Shown: one piece after another, positions 33,468 to 47,704 of the stretch
Layout of the letters: every line of letters begins with the position of its first letter
How positions within the stretch are numbered: position 1 is the first letter of the stretch
Assembly (NCBI RefSeq): GCF_008831285.2
Contig: NC_045139.1
Coordinates: 28,623,206 to 28,687,205, forward strand
Direction: 5' to 3'
DNA: 64,000 bases
DNA from: Nymphaea colorata
Taxonomy: Eukaryota; Streptophyta; Magnoliopsida; Nymphaeales; Nymphaeaceae
The notes under the pieces: model-generated
Told to the model about the DNA's origin: nothing
Seen by the model: only the letters and a program-made list of their open reading frames with translations
Database searches by the model: none
Translations under genes and position numbers: made by a program

Positions 33468-36400
33468 CAAAGTGGACGAAATTTTCTCTCAGAAAATGAA
33501 CGAACGGAACGAATTCTCTCATGGGTGGCATCATGGTAGCAGCATTATCAAGAGTGGCATTAGCATCAAAGTGTAGTGGACCGTCGTCATACCTTCGTTT
33601 TCATCGTGACAGATTCTGCTCCTCTGGAACTGATGGAGGGTCATCTTCATGGCCAGACTTATTTTTGGTCTTCTTTCTCTATCCTTTGCTTGCCTTCCGG
33701 AGGGAGGGGAAGGAGAGACGGGAGAAGGAGAGAAGAAGGATGGCAGGTTGAAAGAGATTGAAGTGGGGCGATGGGAAAGGGACGAATATTTGCAGAGTTT
33801 TGCAGAAACCCACACGCCTGAAGCTCTTTCTCTCTCTGAGGCAGTGCGCTTCTGTGCGTGTGCTTGTGCACACCACCAGACTGACCCTGACCCAAGAAAT
33901 TCCTGTTGGAATTTATTGTGATTACTTTATTTTCTTTCCCTTGTTCTATTCTTGTACAATAATAACAACCATCCACACGTGTAACGTCACTCCTCTTCAC
34001 GTGTAATCTCTCTTTCTCTCTCTCCACGACCATAAAAGCCTGACTGTTATATCTGTCTGCTTCGCACCGCGTTGTACAGGTCAGTTCCATCTATTTCAAT
34101 TTCGACGGAACAATAATATGGCCAGCTTCTGTCAACAGCCACAGCAACTCTGCCTTTAATCTTTACATGCTTTCAACAAAATTTGTCTACAATATTTACA
34201 AATTCTTGTTGCTCGCTGTATCTGCTTTGTTTCTAATCATAATATAAATAAAAAAAAAGAAAAAGGCAAAAACAATTGACATTTGTCAGCACTCTTTAGA
34301 GTGAATTCAACTGCTGGGCTAAGGCATGTTGCAATGAGATCTGTAATGAGATCTGTCACACCATCGAAAATCAAGAATTACATTTTTTGCAAGCATTGTT
34401 TTTTCAGCAATAACAAAAAATGATCGCTGTTTCTATAATTTTTTTTATGTCCAATGAAAGTATGACATCACTCCTACTCTACTGGTTTGTTCCTCAAGAC
34501 CCAACTTGACACAGAGCCCGTGAACTGCAGCACTTCTCTTTTCAAAATAAACCTTTTCTTTACAAGGAAGAGAAATACAGTACAAGGCAATGAAATTGTG
34601 CAAATCTGTACATTCCAAAAAAAGTATGTACTTGACATCAGCTGGGAGCTCCACAAAAGTAATGCGTGAAAGCTGAATTTAATAATAATTTTTTTAAAAA
34701 AAGATCTTTTCCTCACCAACAAGAAAACAACTGGCAGACGACATCTGGTGTGATTAAATGTGAGGGATGGTACCACAGTCAAAACATGAATGTACCCATA
34801 GGTTGGAAAAGAAAAAAAAAAAGGAAGGACTCCTGAGCAGAGGAAAAGCGTCGGTGGGAGGAACAACTGGTTGGAGGGGATGCTCCCCACAGTTTAATTT
34901 CCACTTATAAATGGAGTTGGAGAAAAGCAGAAGCTTGTTGTGGAAATGCCAACCATCCAGCGCCAAGAGAAACCCCACACCTTTTACGAAGTGAAATCCG
35001 ACGGTCGAGTCTTGCGTGATTCTCACGCACCTCTATTCAGTATTCACCACTGCTGGCTGTTTGTTGAGGGCAGTGGGTGAGCCACATTGTTTTAAGGAGA
35101 GGAATGGCGTTCCTTTTCTTGTCCATCGGAGGGGAGGAATGGGGAATAAGTATATTTAACGGGCAGCAATATTATTGCCAGTGGGGTTAAATGTTGAGTC
35201 AGCTGTGGAGGATGTCGGTTTGATCATCCGAAGGACTGTCTTCTGCAGAATCTGCCAGCGTTTTATTCGGTCCCTCTTTCTCTCTCTCTCCACATGTTTG
35301 GATAATGCCATTAGAACTCGAACGTCATGCATCATGTCCCCTGCATGTAGAGGGAGGGAGGAGAGACCCTGTTCACCCACACCCACCTCCTTTAATGGCT
35401 TACTGTTTGAGGAACATGGTGACCTTTCCACCTGAAACCGTCAGAGACTCCCTCCCAGGCTTCCTTCACGGCTTCGGAGAGGGGGTTAGAAAACCATGTA
35501 AAACGAGTTTTCAAAAAAAAAAAAACAAACAAACAAACATGCGAGCGCTGTCTGGATCACATGGACACGCTGTTCTGGTCCTCTCCTGAACGTAGGGCTA
35601 ATGACATGCGTGTGGGATACGCATGTCACTTCAAATTTTTAGATTATACAAGCATCCCTCGGCTTTCTTAAAATACTTGGAACGTAATAAGTGGGTTGAA
35701 GAAATATAAAATGTATTGGTTGACATCCTTGGTACAGATTGAGATAATTAATGGGGTTCGTATCCTGTCTCTGTCCGTCTTCCCGTGACATGCCAAGTTC
35801 GTCCTTCAGTCGCTGACCGATAACATTAGAACGCAGACGACAGCTCTTGCATCGGGATGGAAAGCAAAAACTAGGGAAGACTGTTTATCTCCAGATCGAG
35901 GAGGAAATGTTTTGGAAAAGTTGACGAACAAAGTACACAATAAAGCCAATACAAATAAACAACACGGGTACCAATATTTGCAATGAACTGATTTCACGAT
36001 AAGAGAACGACATTTTTCAGTATCAAGTGCAAGTAGTTTCGGAAGGCCACGACACTTTCATCCCTCAAACCCTCTCAACTATTCTCCAGCAAACACGACC
36101 TATAATATAATTTTAATGGCAGAATTAACAAGCAAGTACTTGAATGAGGTTGATCTGGTATCCTTGTGCCTTTCGAGGCTGATAGAGATTTGATGGCCAC
36201 TGATCAATCTGGGAATATTATTTTTTTTCGACTTTGTGAAATGGTTAACTTACTTCGGCTTTGGGCGGAAATTAGGCATCCTGGCATGCAATACGTCTGC
36301 CAGCTGGCCGTCGGATAAGATTATCGACCGTGGCATCTCTCTAAGTTTTGTTAATTTTATTCATCTATGGAAGTTCGAGTTCCTGTTGTTGTTCATTTTT

Positions 36401-36750
36401 CAATCAACTTTTTAGTCTTTTCCAAACTTTCTGCTTTCGTGAATCAGCTAGCGATTTTGTAATGTAATTTTGGCGAACCCAACGTGGGAGTCATGGGACA
36501 CATAAATAAGACTGTTGAAAAGGGTGGTGGAACTTAATCGGACAACAGGTCTGTCCGTTGTAGGAGAGAGGCATTTTTGTTTGTTTCGTTTTAACTACTC
36601 CTTTTTGTTTTAGGGTTGCGAGTCGTCCAGTCGAGTGCACATATCGTCCTTGAAAATGCAGACAAAATGGGAATTTATTAACAAAAAGTCAGCAAAAAAA
36701 GGAAAATAAATAATAAGGAAGAACAGAGAAAGGGAGTTCGTCTGTAGCCA
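33468..36750. other. Upstream region of the MYB gene
   Basis: No gene is recognised. It contains the expected promoter and 5' UTR of the minus-strand MYB gene, C/T-rich blocks on the minus strand near 33690-33780, and a GAGATCTGTAAT duplication near 34338. Confidence 0.4.
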
Positions 36751-37150
36751 ATCAGTCTTGAAACGCAAACGCCAACCAAAACGAAGTGCAATCAGTCTTG
36801 AAACGCAAACGCCAACCAAAACGAAGTGCAATCAGTCTTGAAACGCAAACGCCAACCAAAACGAAGTGCAATCAGTCTTGAAACGCAAACGCCAACCAAA
36901 ACGAAGTGCAATCAGTCTTGAAACGCAAACGCCAACCAAAACGAAGTGCAATCAGTCTTGAAACGCAAACGCCAACCAAAACGAAGTGCAATCAGTCTTG
37001 AAACGCAAACGCCAACCAAAACGAAGTGCAATCAGTCTTGAAACGCAAACGCCAACCAAAACGAAGTGCAATCAGTCTTGAAACGCAAACGCCAACCAAA
37101 ACTAAGTGCAATCAGTCTTGAAACGCAAACGCTAACCAAAACGAAGTGGA
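36751..37150. repeat. Tandem array, 10 copies of a 40-bp unit
   Basis: Units start at 36751 and every 40 bases to 37111. The unit consists of ATCAGTCTTGAAACGCAAAC followed by GCCAACCAAAACGAAGTGCA. Copies 1-8 look identical; copy 9 has ACTAAG, copy 10 has GCTAAC and a final GTGGA. There are no spacers, so it is a plain minisatellite. A period of 40 is not a multiple of three and the short minus-strand open frame across it is not coding. Confidence 0.98.
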
Positions 37151-40100
37151 AGATGCACATCAGCCCGAAGATCTTTAGAATGTCGTAAGATGTATACGTG
37201 AGTGAGGGGTTAACTAAATTGTATCTTATACCTTTTCTTCTTTTTCCTTTTTTTCTTTTTTGGGTGAGTGGAGAAATATGGACGTAGACTGAAGCGAAGT
37301 CGTCTCTTATATAAATATGAAGAGGCCATCAGGCAGTAGCTGAGCCCTTCAATTCCCTGCCTTTCACCATCATCACTCATGGGGGGTGACTTGGGTACCG
37401 TCCAATACTCTGCCCCTTATCAAGAGGCCATGTATTAACGAGAGAAGGAGGCTGTATTTTTAAAGTTTACCACTACCATTTTTTGGGTTATGTTTTACAA
37501 GGACCTCAGACAAAAAGCCCTTGTTTAATATTTTTGAGCACCAGTCGAACAGTACACTTTAGCACCTGTGTTCGGTACGCTGTATGATATATATGTGTTG
37601 AGGAGGCCATACATACATACAAAACATCTACTTGGGCTTTAGCCAGCCATACAAATAATGTCGTTGTGCTTTTCTGATAGGCTCTCATGTCTCTCACTCG
37701 CTGCTTGTTGACGAAATGCTCCCACCAGGGGAAACATTGGCGACTCTTATTCTAAAATCCGTCCCGGCCCTCAGTGTTAGGTTCCACATCCACAATAATT
37801 CCCTAACAAACGAACAAACTGCTAGTGCTAGCTAGATGTCTTATCTCTTTTTCCAATCGAAAGAATGCTGGGAATTAGGCTCCCGACGGCCTCTTATTTC
37901 TACTGCACCACCTCGTCATCAATGAAGGGCGTGATGCAGCAGTGCTATTCAATATTGCACTCGATCACCTTCATGTGGAACGTCCCCTCGCCCCACTTAC
38001 GTACTTGGACAGCTTTGCTTCCCCTCCCAGTTCCCACCAAAGCAAGCACACCAATTGCCGTCTCCGTAATACATACAGTGATGGCGATACTAACAATGTA
38101 ATGCGAGATAAGTGATGTCATTAATGTACAGAAGAGGAAAATGGAGACGCAGCAGGTGAAAGAAAAGTTAAAAAGGGAGTGGGAACGGGAAAGGCAACTG
38201 AACCGACCGAGGGACGCTACGTATTAATTTCTAGCTGCCTCAGTTCCCCCCGTTGGGACTTGGCGTCGCTTCCTTAAATGCGCTATGATTTCCGAATTTG
38301 ACTGCCTGCCGCAAAGAGCAACACGCCACTTCCACCCTCACTCTCTGTTTTCTCTCTTCCCTTCTCAATCAGCGAGAGAGAGGGAGCGAGCAGCGCATTT
38401 TTTTATTTGCGGTGCCGTCACATCGTCCACTGCGGGCCACCAACTTTATTTAAATTGAGATGCATTAAATTTTTACAACAACAGCAACAGCAAGTGTGAT
38501 CATCATTCACTCCTAGTCCTGCTGATCCGGGGAGAGAAGGAGAGAGATTTGAATCATTTGAGTGGGGATGTAGGAGGGCGCCATTGGAGGTGAAGCAACG
38601 GCAGGGTCGGGGTGAAGTGAAAGTGGGTGTGCTACTCTTGATAACAGCCAAACACTCAAAGAGCCATATTTTGCAATATCATTTAAACACCTTTTTTATC
38701 TTTTTCATGCTATGGCCAATTGCACCTTTTGATTTATTTGTTCTCTTCAATTTCAAGTACCTAGACTATCATCTTTTGCAAGTTCATATAAACTTTTCAA
38801 TAGACACTGTTACGAATTCAATAAGGGAAAAAGTAAAGAGTCGTCTTGTGTGTATTCGATTAGCTTTAGGACCTAGTGTCCTTTTATGTCCATATCAACT
38901 TTTTTTTTTCTATGAAAAGTGTTGGAAGAGGTGGAATTCACCAAAATGGAGCCACCTAGACTTACCGCAACTCCTCGCCATAATTGATGGTGGACTACTA
39001 CCTAATTAATTAGACAGCGAAGGATTTAAGTTTCAGCGTAGCACCGGTTTGTTTCTTCCAACGAATGCTTGATAATGGCTCGACACGCTTCCCTGCTTTT
39101 TAACTTCTTGGAGAAAAAGGCAACTCATGCAACAGCGACAGCCTCCAGTTCTGTCGGTTAGTTGATCTTGAATACCATTAAGTTTTAATTTCGAGGGAGA
39201 AACACCATCAAAGTTAAATGCGAAGCCATAATGGGGGCTGGGCTGGCCATGTAAGCAATTTTAGAAAACAAACGTTATAGCTACAAACAGAAGATATCGT
39301 CGAAACTTCCTCTAGATAATAGTATGCAGCGAAAATAACTCGACCACCGTATCAAGGATTTTGTGCATCCGACTTTATTTGACGAACCTGACTTGCTTGC
39401 CTGTCGTTCGCGCAGAATACCTTCATTTCTACATTTCACATATTTGACTAGATTTTTACATATATGGGTGTCCTTCCAAGCATGAAAGTTTTAGATTAGT
39501 GCCCCTCCCACCAAAAGTTTTGGCTCCGCCAACAAAAGTTTGGCACCATGCATGGAGACGCCCTAGGCCGGTACTACTAAAATCTCAATGTTTTGGGCAG
39601 CCTTCACCAAATTTAACCATACAATACACACTGATTTTTTTTTTCCCCCGGTTCAATGGAACGTCCTTTCTTGAGGACAAATGTGTTTTCTAAATTACAC
39701 GGATCGAAGCTAACCACAGTTTTCTTTAATCGATATTTGATAAAAATGACTCGCCAAGTCGAGGAGATGATTTGCAGCTGAGCTATTGGAGTATATACAT
39801 GCACCCTCTCCCTCCTTTCTCGGCTCTTCCACAATTAAGTACCTGTACAACTGCATGCACATTGATGCAAATCTTTTAACAGCTGCAGGTGGATCGGTTC
39901 TGGAGGTCCTTAATTTGCGGTCAGGATGTACAGCCGCGCGCGTGTTCGTCCTTCCTCTTCCGGCGTTGCCGTCTCAATTCCAATTACGCGTGAGCCCTCA
40001 CACTAAATGCAGTGCCGCTGCATGTCCGGCGCTTCCGACGCAGCTGCTCTTGATCTCAACACTCAAAATATGCTCAGATGGACTTCCATGTTTGGGGACG

Positions 40101-43100
40101 TTGATTTGCTCCTAATGGATGCCCTCCATGTCCAACTAAGAATGAGCCATCTTCTCCTTTGCTAGATCTTTTTGTTTTTCCACTGCAGTTAGTTGCAGTA
40201 AATATATATATTGTCTAAACAGTTAGCGTTCTTCTCTCTCCCTCTCTGTCTTGAAGAAAATGTCCACAATCACCATGGCCCAGGGTTTCCACAAAATGCC
40301 AAAAAAGCAGATATCAATGCGTGGATTCGAAAAGCATGGGGAGATACTGAGGAGATGGAGGACTCGTTAATCAACGAAAAGGTGATGATGCCCAACGAGT
40401 AGTCCCCATCTCGTCCTCTTCCTCGCATTTCGCTGTTCTTTATTGCTCTGCCGTGATTTTCCGTTCTGGTCAAGTTCCCCACCCAAGGAGCCGCTGCAGC
40501 GACCCTTTACCCTAGATCCTTGAGAAGATAGTGAAAGATTTGATTGTTTCAGAAGAACAATTAGGGCGTACGTACCGTTTATTAACTTGTTTAACAGCTG
40601 CTGGTTCAAGGCACCAAATGATCCCTGCCCTGCCCACCCACCTTCTTGGCCAGACGTCAGAATCATTTATTTCACTTCTGATCGATGATCCTCAGAAGAA
40701 CAAAAAAAACTCGTTTGATTTTGAAAGGAAAATAACTTAGTCCATGCAAGGCAGCTTATTAGAAGCCTTGGGGATATACTCACCCATGGCTTTCTGTGCA
40801 TTTACTAATTAACGTGGGTAGTCCCTCTTCAGATCCACGGTGGTTCCAACTTCCAAGGGACAGGCACATGCTATAAAGAGGCGATCTTTGGCCACCTACC
40901 CAAAAATTAATACCCGTGTTTGTTTGAACATGGAGACTGCCTCACCAGGAGACTCGAAATGATCATCAAAGGAACAATACCACACTGTAGGCCAGCTGTT
41001 CTTGTCTTCTCTCTCTCTCTCTCGCTGGAATGGCGCTAGCCAGCTCGCTGTTTACTTTGTAACAGGTCCTGCCGTCGCTCCTCTCCTTCAGTGGAATCAT
41101 GTCCTTCACAAATTAACCTGCAGTTGTTTTCTGCACGTACTTAGCGGTGCCATTCATATGAACTGACGTTTCTCTTGCATGCTCTTGAACCAAACGGTTC
41201 CTGTTGCTACCGTCCACTTTGTCACTCTATTTCTAAACCTATCCACTCACGTACGCATTCATGTGCGAAGCGTCGATATTTGTCATAAACTTCAGAATGA
41301 TGATGGTCGTCCTTTCCCAGTTTATGAATTAATCAGCCCACTTCAGATTTACTGGGATCGACCGTGATAACCCGTGAATGTCTAATCGTTCATGTTAACT
41401 GAAAATGCAAAAACTATGTTCTTGTTTTGTCCTGTCCCATACCCTTGAGGAAATTGTTTAGGAAAATACTGTGAACCTAGATTCTAGAAGTTTTCACGGG
41501 AGGCAGTTTTGGGTCCTAAAGGGCTGGCTGAGGCCGTAAATCTGTTGGTGATCAATTTGAACCCCTGGACTTCTCAACGGACCAGAATATCAGATGCCAA
41601 GAAAGTACTCCCACCTTCGACGGCTTAGTGGTTTTTGGCATTGTTAATTTTTTCTAAGAGCCACCCGTAGCTCAGTGGTTCTTGCCGTTGCAAAAGCATT
41701 CCATCGGATGGTAATACCAGCGTGATTGAATGAGCTAGTTTATGATACCTGATGAAAATACATGAACTACATGGTAGATAGCTATATATAGGCTAACAAA
41801 TACACCTTTTAGATGAAGGTAATCTACAAATAGATAAAATAAGGACCTTAATTTGCACGGTCGACAATTTAATTTGGATCTACTTCAGTGGGAACATAGT
41901 CCACGAGATGACCTGAATGCAAACGGGAAGGCATTATCGACGTGTATGGGACCCAATGTACAGCTTAGGAGCTGCTCCTCCATGAGAGCACATTGGGTCT
42001 GTCCCCCCTTGAAGCACATGAAAAGGATGGGACTTTGTTCCCTAAATATTTAGCAGCAAATAACCCGCATTCTGGATCTCTTTACTGCAAACTCCGCCAC
42101 ATGAACATGACTCAGGAGGGTGCAGACCCTGAGAATTATTGATGACCATCCCTTATGAGAAGTGGAAGCTTATAATTGTGTTGGACCTCATTATGGTAAT
42201 GTTTCATTTTCTCAGTTCGGTGTCACTTTGTTCGATCTTAATTCAAAACCGGCCGTTAATTTGGAACATTCAGTTCGTGGGTATGTTTGTCGCTTAAGCA
42301 AAACGTCGATATCCTTTCTCCCCTCATGTCGCTTGCAGTGAAAAGGACAACTCGTTGTTTGCATATACATACAAGACACAATAACACTGAACGTACGTTA
42401 CAGGCTTTCCGCTTTCATAATTGTTAAAGGAAAACAGAATGATATATATACTGTGGGGAGCCAGCTAGCAGCAGGCCAACAGCAGCCTGATCTTTTACCG
42501 CGTTCTGCTCCTACGAGGATCTTCCTTCTAACCTGAAACTCTTGTTTCTTATGCGATATTTACTTCCATTGAGTGGATGACATTTGCCTGTTTAACCCAA
42601 TCAGTACTTGGTGAGTTTACTCCATGGATTATCCTGTACAGGTCGGGGAGAAGGATGAAACACGATTTGTGGTTAATCAATTTGAACTTTCAAGATCAAA
42701 AGAGTAATGGCTATAATTTGTCCTCTAATTCTTGACTGGTCGGTCTGAGAATTTGCTGTATGGTCCGGAGGAAGATTGCGTCTGATCTCTGTACTTTGTT
42801 GTCAAGGATGTTAGGCACGAGTGCTCGACTCACCAGACACGCAATTGCCTGAGACCCAAACGAGTGACACTAGATAGAAGCCATACTGTTGCGTGCCAAG
42901 GACTGGGGAGCTAGTTACCTAGGTGGGTTTTACTGCTGCGCGCTGTCCAGGGGCCAACTCATGGCACAGCTTCAGTGGCTGCGAAAAGGGTAGACCCGGT
43001 CATGCATTTCTCGGCAGCTCGTTAGTTCCATTTCTTTTCTTGGCTGTCTGGTGTTACGTCTAGTGTCTGCTTCGGTGTTCCCTTGCAACCAGGACAGAGC

Positions 43101-46100
43101 TACCAACACAGCAGTGGGACGTGCTATATATGGGGAAAGATTTAAGGCATCTCTGGCGAATCGTGAAATGCCAGCGTACGTGTATCCGGACCCCCACAAA
43201 GCATTTCGATCTAAGAAGCATCAGGTGAATAATCCATGCGGTAAATTTCACGTCCCCATCCCTTTAATTTCTTGAGGCCTATGTAGCTATTTCGGTCACT
43301 TTTATGAGAATGGGGGCGGTGAGACAAATTCTCCAAATGGATTGTGATACCCACGTGATTGTGAGACCAGTTTCTGTTTTGTCTCTCTCTTCTTGTTGGT
43401 GGGTTGTAATGTCCCTGTATGTGGAATGAGGTTGAAATGACAATATTAAGCTTAAAGAAGCGAGAATTTATAAAGTAAAACTGTCTTGGCTCGTAGCTTG
43501 TAGGATCATTTTGGATCCATAACAAAAGCAGGTCACAAAGTGGCCTGAGATACCGCCCTAGCACACGGCCGATCGATTTGGTCCGGAGACCTAATTATCT
43601 GTTGAAAACTGAAACCTCTAAGGCATGCTTTGGTTGGGCAGTGCACATATAGGAATTCTGATCATTTTATGCCGGCCTGTTTTCAGGCCCAGAAAATGTT
43701 CACATCAATGGCATTATTGAGGCCTGATCCAGGGTATTGAACATAACACCAGTCACTGCCCCCACCATTATTCGTATACCTGCAAAAAATTATTCAGTGG
43801 GAGTATTAATTAGTTTGGTAATAGAGTGAGTGATCTTGGACAGGCCCAAAAGAAAAGAAAGAAGAACCAGAGTCAATTAAAGATGATTTGATGGAGAGAG
43901 ACGTTAAACTATAGGAAAACAACACAGTTATCCATCTTCTTAGGGACGCTAACTTTCTAACACAAGAAAAACTTATTTGCTTTGTGTATGATCGAAGTAC
44001 TTGGATTTTCAGCGACATAACAATTCAATTATTTGGGTCAATGTCACGGGACGCCCATTCCCAGGCCACATTGATCAGTCCGATCCATCTCTGTGGGAAC
44101 TTTTCTTTTGCTCGCTCTCTTTTTTTTTTTCTTTTGATCAGACAATATCCATATATGGGATTACCTTGAGTTGACAATTTATCAAGGTACAAATAAAAGT
44201 GATAAATGGCAATAACCAGCAAAACAGGCCTGCCAAACGTTCTGATGTCTCTTTGCAAGAGTCGTCTTCTTCTGCATCTTCACATAATTCCTCCTGCTGC
44301 TTCAGTTAGCAGGAGTATCGATCGTATTTTTTGGATCTTTGCACCCAGCAAACTAATAGCTGTTGACAACTTCGATGTGTTACAAACTGGAGGTCAGGCC
44401 GGGGATCAAGACGGACGTGTTCCTAACGTTAAACCCTCTCGGCATCTGTGTCCACAGCCGCTCGATCATCGACACGGTGGATGGCACTCATGAAGAAGCA
44501 GGGGCTTTGCAGAAGTAAAGACTCCAAAAGCAGAGAGTAGGGAAAAGAAAAGAACTTGCGTGAATAAACGATTTAAAGAGAAACTAAATTCACTTTTAAC
44601 TCAAAAAAGCAAATCCCACGATTACATATTGACCAGGTAGTGAGTTTTCAAATTTGTACTAAACTACGCACCAGACAAGAAGAGGAGAGATTAGGAGGAC
44701 GTGTCCAGAGTTGGTGAAGGCTCGTTAACCTTCGGTCCCTAGCTAGGGAAAAACAGAGAGGCAGTCCTTTCGATGAATGACATAATCAACCCTCACGTGC
44801 CATCACCTCTTTTCTGAGGATAATTCGTTATTTCATTCTCGATGTAACGTCAACTTAAAGGAACTATTGTTCACGAGCAAAAGTGTCAGCAGAAATTTCG
44901 CATCAGAGAAGTAGGAACGCCACTGTTGCTGTCCTGCAGGCCGTAGTTAATGGTCATGAGCATTCATTCCCGCACTCATAGCCGGTCCTCCACTCTGTCA
45001 CTCATACTTTTAATCAGCCACCTACCCATATCATGTCGCCTCACTCCTCTCTCCGATTGTTCATCTTGAATTTGCTGAACCCTTTGGTTCTGCGACTCGG
45101 CCGGTTGGCTTGCTGGGGAGTGGGGGGTCGGGGTCAGGCTGGAAGAAGGTCCCACCAGAAAACTGTGGCTCCCGACTCAGAGGTCGTCTGCGTCTTGACT
45201 CGGTCCGTTCACAATAGACCGGTTGATAAGCGGGCAGGCAGGCTGCCTGAAATCGGATGGTGGCGTGTGGAGTAAGCGTTAATGGGTCGACTTGAGTAGG
45301 GGAAGTAGGTCAGATTGGAGTTCCATCGGGTGTCCACCAATTGTCACATCTCTGAAACTAGTTTAAAGCTGAAACAAACACTGTGAGGGCAGTCAAAGAA
45401 AAGAACAGGCTTGTCTTTCTTTCTTTTCATTTCTCCCTCGGATTGTGAAGGCCTAACCTGCTTTTGAAAATCAACGACATCCCTCGCCAGTGACGCTGCT
45501 TTTTCGAGAAAGCAAGCAAGAAAAAGGGGGAAAGGGAAAGGCGGGGTAAGCCCACGAGTGCAGAATCGCTTGCGGATATTTTCGTGGCAAGTTGGATCAC
45601 CTATCGAACTGCTGTGACGTACCCAACTTTAACTTAGCTTGCTGGGCGATGGCCTGCGAATCCTTTATATTTTTACATGATTACCAGAATCAATGGAGAT
45701 CGAGTATCCTGAGGGTGACAAATTAAGGGATGGATGACGACGTACTGCCGCTGCTGCTGCATGCATGGCAGGCAACTCTGCAAGACAAAACAAACGCTAC
45801 CCACTGCCGCCCCCTAAGCACCGCTAGCTGCTCTCCCATCACCCACTAGGCCCCTCATGCCAAACAGCCAAAGCCCACTGCTCATCAACTTTGGGGCAGA
45901 TATGTACATGAACTCCATCTTGGAAACACTGTAGAATGCCAAATCTAAGTGGTTCATGTACTCATCGATCCAAAGATTTTTGTGAGCGTCCAACGAAGAC
46001 TTGGAATGACAACATTGAGTCTCCATTGTCCCATGGGAGGACCAGTTGTTAGAATGATTTAATCTCTCTCCCTCTCTATTTATAGTATTAAGGGAGACAT

Positions 46101-47663
46101 ACAGGCACAACCAAACATGGGGAACATGGTCAATCGATGTGGTGATCGAAGGTTGTGCCGTCATGCGTCCTCATTACTTAAATTATTCAATCAAGTGATT
46201 AAGAAACAAATATGATTTGTTGACTGTAATCTATGTATTTGAATTTACAAACAAGTACGTTTGAAGTTCGTTATTTGAATTATAAAAAGAACGAGCAAGG
46301 CCATAGACAATCAATTATTCATAATGCATTAAAAGTTTGATATGTAAAGAATCATATGATGGAGATCATTTCATAAATAACTGCAAGATCATATTTTTTT
46401 ATGATAAAAAAAAATTGGAGATAAGTTCACAAATAAGTGCTTAAGTTTTGCTATTTTACAAATAGCAGTCGTACATTTGTGATATAACGAATAACCGCTT
46501 GAATTTATAAAATAATTCTGAAATGCTAAAAGATAAAAATAATGTCTTTAAAAGGTTCACAAATCACACTTTTTAAGTCAGTTTTACAACAGTTTTGTAT
46601 TTCACGTACACACACAAACACATGTTCTCTCAGGCTTTTGCTTTAGAAAAGACTGACCGGAAAACGTGAACCGTAAAAGATCCTTATCTAAAGGTTTTTG
46701 TATTAGAACTAAAATGACATTTTTAAATAATTTTTTAGTTATTTGCCATCCACGAAGAGTAAATACAAGCAGTTACTATAAATTTTTTTCATTATCATAA
46801 CAAGAGAAAGAAAGACTAGGCTGAAAGCTTGAATCCATCTGTACAATTCAATCAAATGAAATCATTATCTTTTAGCCATGCAAAGGCAAAGAAAGGCACA
46901 GTCAAACCCAAGGAACGATCACTTGAGGCTTCCGGTTGCCAATTGTCAGCAAAGGTCAGGCTTCTCTAAGAAATTTAGAGGCACGGGCTCTAGCTATGGA
47001 ATTATATTACCTAAACGGAAGTCATCTAGCTTATATCAGCAATTTTGGATATCCTGTCTGTTTTCCACTTTATCTCAGCAGAAAAATAAGACAAACAAAA
47101 GACTAAAAACAGAGGCAGACAGTTTTAGTAAAGTGAGGCTTTTACCGACGGGATTTCCACGCTTTCAAATGGGGGGAAAAGGGAAAAGGAAGACATTGTT
47201 GCAACTTTTTTAAAGGATTAATATTGTAGATTTGGATTTATCAGTTAAAAGGTCGAATTTTCTTTCTCATGGTTAGGCAGGTGGAGAAGCACAAGACAAC
47301 CCGTGAAGAGTTCTTGACGGCACCACCACATAAGTGCTAACAAAAAAAGTTGTGCCCGAGCATGGAGTTGCAGTATGTTAGGGGATATGCGACATCTTTC
47401 GTCCATGTATCTCGGAGTGGCGTGAGGAAGACAATCTTGAGAAGAATGGGCGAACTTCTCCGCTTAGGATCAAGTGCTGCCATACCCTTTCTCAAATCTT
47501 GTATAATTAAGTTTCAGAAACAAAATCTTTGTATACCTATCTGTTCCAAGTTTCACCGTGCTGTTCCGATAAACTTCATGTTCAAAAGCTCGTAAGTTTA
47601 TGTATGTGCGAAGCTACAGTGTAACCTTTTTTTTTTTGGTTGAGGAAGGGGGCTGGTGGGGTT

Positions 47664-47704
<41 letters not shown>

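Noticed and set aside
34474-34890. Minus-strand open frame of 138 codons
   Set aside because: Composition is Phe/Leu/Ser-rich from T-rich DNA; no domain, and other frames of similar length overlap.
36751-37150. Possible CRISPR array
   Set aside because: The 40-bp units abut each other with no spacers, and the DNA is plant nuclear.
37305-37400. TATA-box-like site with possible microRNA hairpin downstream
   Set aside because: I could not pair a stable stem nor match a known plant microRNA.
37865-38110. Hydrophobic minus-strand reading (SIAITVCITETAIGVLALVG) resembling the end of a membrane protein
   Set aside because: No upstream exon with matching phase was found, and the likeness to a specific family is too vague.
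40211-40402. Open frame with a protein-like stretch (KADINAWIRKAWGDTEEMED)
   Set aside because: It has no known family, no splice partners and no start context; left as unsupported.
41656-41730. tRNA-like start (CCCGTAGCTCAGTGGTTC)
   Set aside because: The D-arm-like words occur, but no acceptor stem pairing, anticodon arm or T-loop GGTTCGAATCC follows.
43051-43275. Plus-strand open frame of 74 codons
   Set aside because: No recognisable family, no neighbouring exons, and a minus-strand frame of similar size overlaps it.
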